A program made the position numbers and the translations under genes. Shown piece by piece: positions 61,302-64,000 of a stretch of 64,000 bases of DNA. The notes below the pieces were generated by a model. The model ran no database searches and was not told the origin of the DNA. It saw only the letters and a program-made list of their open reading frames with translations. How positions within the stretch are numbered: position 1 is the first letter of the stretch; every line of letters begins with the position of its first letter. This DNA comes from Cannabis sativa (lineage: Eukaryota; Streptophyta; Magnoliopsida; Rosales; Cannabaceae): assembly GCF_029168945.1 (NCBI RefSeq), contig NC_083603.1, positions 42,532,396 to 42,596,395 of the forward strand, read 5' to 3'.

Positions 61302-62099
61302 ATGAATTTTACAAAATGGGATTTGATCTTAGTAGTTTGGAGGTTAAAATCAAAGAGGAAGACAAAGTGATTTATTTGCACTACTACAAAAAGGGGTGTT
61401 TACGATAGTCCTAAAAATACTATTTTGGAGAACCATCGCTAAAACAATTAAGCGAGTGTTTAAAATCGTCAAGAAAAATAAGGTATTCTCAATGGTTTTA
61501 AACTATTCGAAGGTATAGGCGACAGTTTTTAAACGTGCCTTAAAAGATTCTGTCAATTTTTAAATTGGAATTATCCCATGCTTAAACTTAGCGCGTTTTA
61601 GATTTAAAATTTTATTTCTCGAATCTTAAATTTTATTTCTCGCCTCTTAAGATATAACTCCCCTAAAAAAAATCAGATCTCATTTTTTTAAAGTTATTTG
61701 TAATTTTTATTTTATTTTCTAGCTCTCTCTCCTTTGCGACCACGAGTCGTGCCATGCCTCTCCTCCACTCTCTCTCAATCCATCCTTCTCCTCTGCTCTC
61801 TCTTGGAAGGTTGGCACTACAATGGTAAGCATAATAATCTCTTATTTAGTGTTTAAATTTTTATTAGCCATGATTTGGTTTGTTGATCTTGATCTGTATG
61901 TGTGTGAATGAAATTCGAAGCTTGCAATCTAAAAAAAGTTTCAAGGATCGTCAAGTGAAAAGCAATTTGAAGCATTGTAAAAGAAAATTTAAAGAAGGAT
62001 GAAGACGAGCACAAAGACGATGGAGAAGGATGAAGCTTGTAAATGTTTTGGAGTGGCTGGGGCATATGCGAGAAGTAGTTTTGAGGAGGCTAAAGACAA
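61302..62099 (+). repeat. Copia gag + CACTA composite, copy 2
   Basis: Counterpart of 17820-18617, with the same order (copia gag, TTG, CACTA end, CT-rich leader-like block, GTAAGC site, GATGAAGCTTGTAAATG). Copy 2 keeps the intact CACTACTACAAAAA terminus and continues to a right end. Confidence 0.8.
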
Positions 62100-62371
62100 T
62101 GATTTTTTTAGGGGGGGGGGGGGGGAATCCACTATAGTGATGGTTTAAAATCGCCGCTTATACTATAGCCAAGGGTTTTAAATCGTGGTTTATAGTATCG
62201 ACTATAGCCGACGATTTTAAACTGTCGATAATTCTTTTCCTTGATATTTTTCCAACATCGCCTATTCTGCTCAGTATTCGTGACGGTCTTATAGGCAACA
62301 GTTTTATAGACCGTCAGGAATTCTTTACCCAATGGTGTAAAAATGTCAGGAATTCTAGGTTGTTAGTAGTG
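61379..62371. mobile_element. Non-autonomous CACTA element, 993 bp, TTG target duplication
   Basis: Left end CACTACTACAAAAAGG; right end ...TTGTTAGTAGTG (inverse CACTACTAACAA). TTG flanks at 61376-61378 and 62372-62374 are the expected 3-bp duplication, and the copia gag frame resumes after it. It contains repeated TTTTAAA(C/T)CGTC-like motifs, a G15 run at 62111-62125 and no transposase. Its CT-rich block and splice-donor-like GTAAGC (61825) resemble a captured 5' leader. Confidence 0.85.
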
Positions 62372-63000
62372 TTGCTTAATTTGTTGCCATCTCAATACCA
62401 GCAATTCAAAGATACAATCATATACTCGAAGGAGCTATCTTTGAAGCAAGCAGGCAAGGTTCAGAAGAACAATTTAGAGGCCCACTATTCTTTAGGAAGA
62501 AATAATTACAGAGGCAATAACTTAAATGAAAATTACTCACATGGAAGGAAAGGAAGAAGTCAAAGTGCTAAGGGAACGGGTCGATCTCAATCAAAGGGAT
62601 CCAAGACCGACAATAATTTGTTACAATTATGGAAGATAAAACACATAAGGAAATTTTGTTACGAATTGACAAAGAAACCGAAATATTCAAGATCAAATGA
62701 TCAAGACCAGAAGAATTCAACAAACTATAGTGAACAATTTGAAGATGGAGATGTATTTGCAGTTGAGGTACCTAAAGCTCTAACCTCAACTGAACAAAAA
62801 AATGAATGGATAATTGACTTAGGGTGTAACTTCTATATAACTAACAAAAAGAGTTGGATCAAAGATCTCAGAATCAAAACATTGGCAAGGTGGTATTTGG
62901 AAATGGTCAGACATGCTCAATTAAAAGAATTGGAAAAATGATGTTCAAACTAGATGACAGAACACTTACGGCAATCGGAATGTCATGTTTGTATAAAACT

Positions 63001-64000
63001 TGGCTAGAAAATTGATTTAGCTAACCATGTTTGATAATGTTATTAACCAACAGTCAATCACTCACTTATTTTGATGATAAATAAATATTTAATTATTATT
63101 TGTTACTAAATTTTTTTTTTTTGATCATTTTACAAGACAATTTACAAAGTATCAATGTTTGCTTGGTAAAGTCAACATAATTAATGAAGTGGATTCAACA
63201 AGTATATCAATTACTTCATTTATACTTCATAAGGGTAAAAGTTTCATCAAGATATCAAGAATTTAAGAGGACTTCAAAAGCTCAAAGTCAAAGCCAACTC
63301 TCGAGAAAAGTCAACTTTGTATCAAAACATGCAAATCAAGTTAGGAAGCTCATTTACATCAAGACTACATGTAATCAAGTGGATCAAGTTTACTTTAGTC
63401 TTGTTAAAGTCGATATGTATATTTGTCGAAGAGGACTGTCGTCTCATGACTGTTCTAGTTTCTCCTTGCCCTTACCTGCACTACAAAGCACTCGTGAGTC
63501 CCAAAGACTCAGCAAAAAAAGTAAACAATAAATGTATATAACAATCAAATATCTAAATCAGGATAATAACATAATTTAACAATAATACTCAAGTACTTGT
63601 ATAATAAGACGAGTCATATCTCTATAACTGGCGTTATACACCATTGATGAGTGTAAAAGAGTTCCAAGAACTCTGGTTGTAATGTGCTGATAATCAATAA
63701 AGAATACATTTTTACTGCCATTGAATTTCGAGATACGCTGTTCTATTTTACTCATTTTCTAATTTAAAGTTTTAATTCTGATTTAAAGTTTGAATTTGTA
63801 GTTCTTATGAACTGTTATAAATCACAACAATTAGTTTAATATGAATTTAATTCACATCAAAGTATATATAAAGAATGAGGCGGCTTAGTTTGGTTTGAAC
63901 TACAAGCGAAAATTTTAAAACTGTGACTGAAGTATAGAATTATAAAGTCTTCATTGACCAAACAATTGACACCAAATTCATTTAGTCTAGATTCGTTGGG
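63001..64000. other. Unresolved repeat-like DNA at the right edge
   Basis: About 63020-63740 is less AT-rich than the spacer DNA. It contains AGTTCCAAGAACTCTGGTTG (about 63660) and AATAAAGAATAC, reminiscent of the R/U5 end of a copia (SIRE-like) LTR, but no boundaries or PBS are visible. Short plus-strand frames here have no recognisable domain. Confidence 0.3.

Larger units (their letters stand above)
60833..63000 (+). pseudogene. Degenerate copia gag and protease region, interrupted by a CACTA element
   Basis: After the PBS, broken gag sequence runs 60990-61378 (ARLGNFGLVEALS, TIWNRLKQMF and EVKIKEEDKVIYL blocks, with stops). It stops at the CACTA element and resumes at 62372 with LLPSQYQQF and a 193-codon open stretch to 62941. 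That stretch includes Arg/Ser-rich sequence, a zinc-knuckle remnant lacking proper Cys spacing (HIRKFCYEL), and a protease-like block IIDLGCNFYITNKK in which the usual Ser of D-S-G is Leu. No integrase or RT follows, and I see no 3' LTR that matches. Confidence 0.75.

Noticed and set aside
1..64000. tRNA, snoRNA and microRNA genes
   Set aside because: No cloverleaf, box C/D or clear miRNA hairpin recognised by eye; a tRNAscan-SE and Rfam scan would decide. The 5S-like match is part of the Cassandra LTR, not a 5S gene.

Overview
The window is AT-rich nuclear DNA of a flowering plant, most likely a eudicot. The evidence is spliced genes with GT-AG introns, a chloroplast-targeted tetrapyrrole enzyme, SWEET sugar-transporter genes, a prenylated plant MUB protein, a Cassandra-type 5S-bearing LTR, and CACTA, Helitron, PIF/Harbinger, copia and gypsy elements. 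The species cannot be proven by eye; Cannabaceae or another Rosales family is only a hunch.

Layout. (1) 1-13789 is most of an autonomous CACTA (En/Spm) transposon. Its second gene is a 740-residue protein with a C-terminal Ulp1/C48 protease domain, and I can follow it through 11 exons without a break. A 9.1-kb Ty3/gypsy chromovirus (4067-13163, TATAA target duplication) sits inside its last intron. The right CACTA end at 13789 abuts the gag region of an old Ty1/copia element (13790-about 17815). That copia also carries a CACTA-type MITE (14467-14805) and a PIF/Harbinger MITE (16283-16685). (2) 17820-20884 holds further copia debris, a piece of a second CACTA element and a Helitron with a clear 3' hairpin. 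(3) 20885-24800 and 27000-40500 are intergenic AT-rich DNA with MITEs, a 3.2-kb CACTA-like element containing two face-to-face gypsy fragments, a hAT-like element and a Cassandra solo LTR. (4) Two same-strand clade III-like SWEET genes lie at 24933-26980 and 40712-42252. (5) 49077-59332 is a gene-dense block: an RluA-type RNA pseudouridine synthase on the minus strand, whose intron holds a deleted copia; a MUB gene on the plus strand, head-to-head with it; and glutamate-1-semialdehyde aminomutase on the minus strand, tail-to-tail with MUB. (6) 60386-about 63000 is a decayed copia with its 5' LTR and PBS, interrupted by a 993-bp CACTA element with TTG target duplications. The same copia plus CACTA junction also occurs at 17820-18617.

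The four host genes do not form a pathway. The SWEETs are a paralogous pair for sugar efflux. The pseudouridine synthase and MUB may share a 561-bp bidirectional promoter. GSA supplies 5-aminolevulinate for chlorophyll and heme. Most of the window's history is nested transposition, and several target-site duplications can be read directly. I found no clear undescribed system. The best leads are the intact CACTA protease gene spliced over a retrotransposon, the palindrome at which the two gypsy LTRs differ, intron loss in one SWEET paralog, and the shared copia/CACTA composite.
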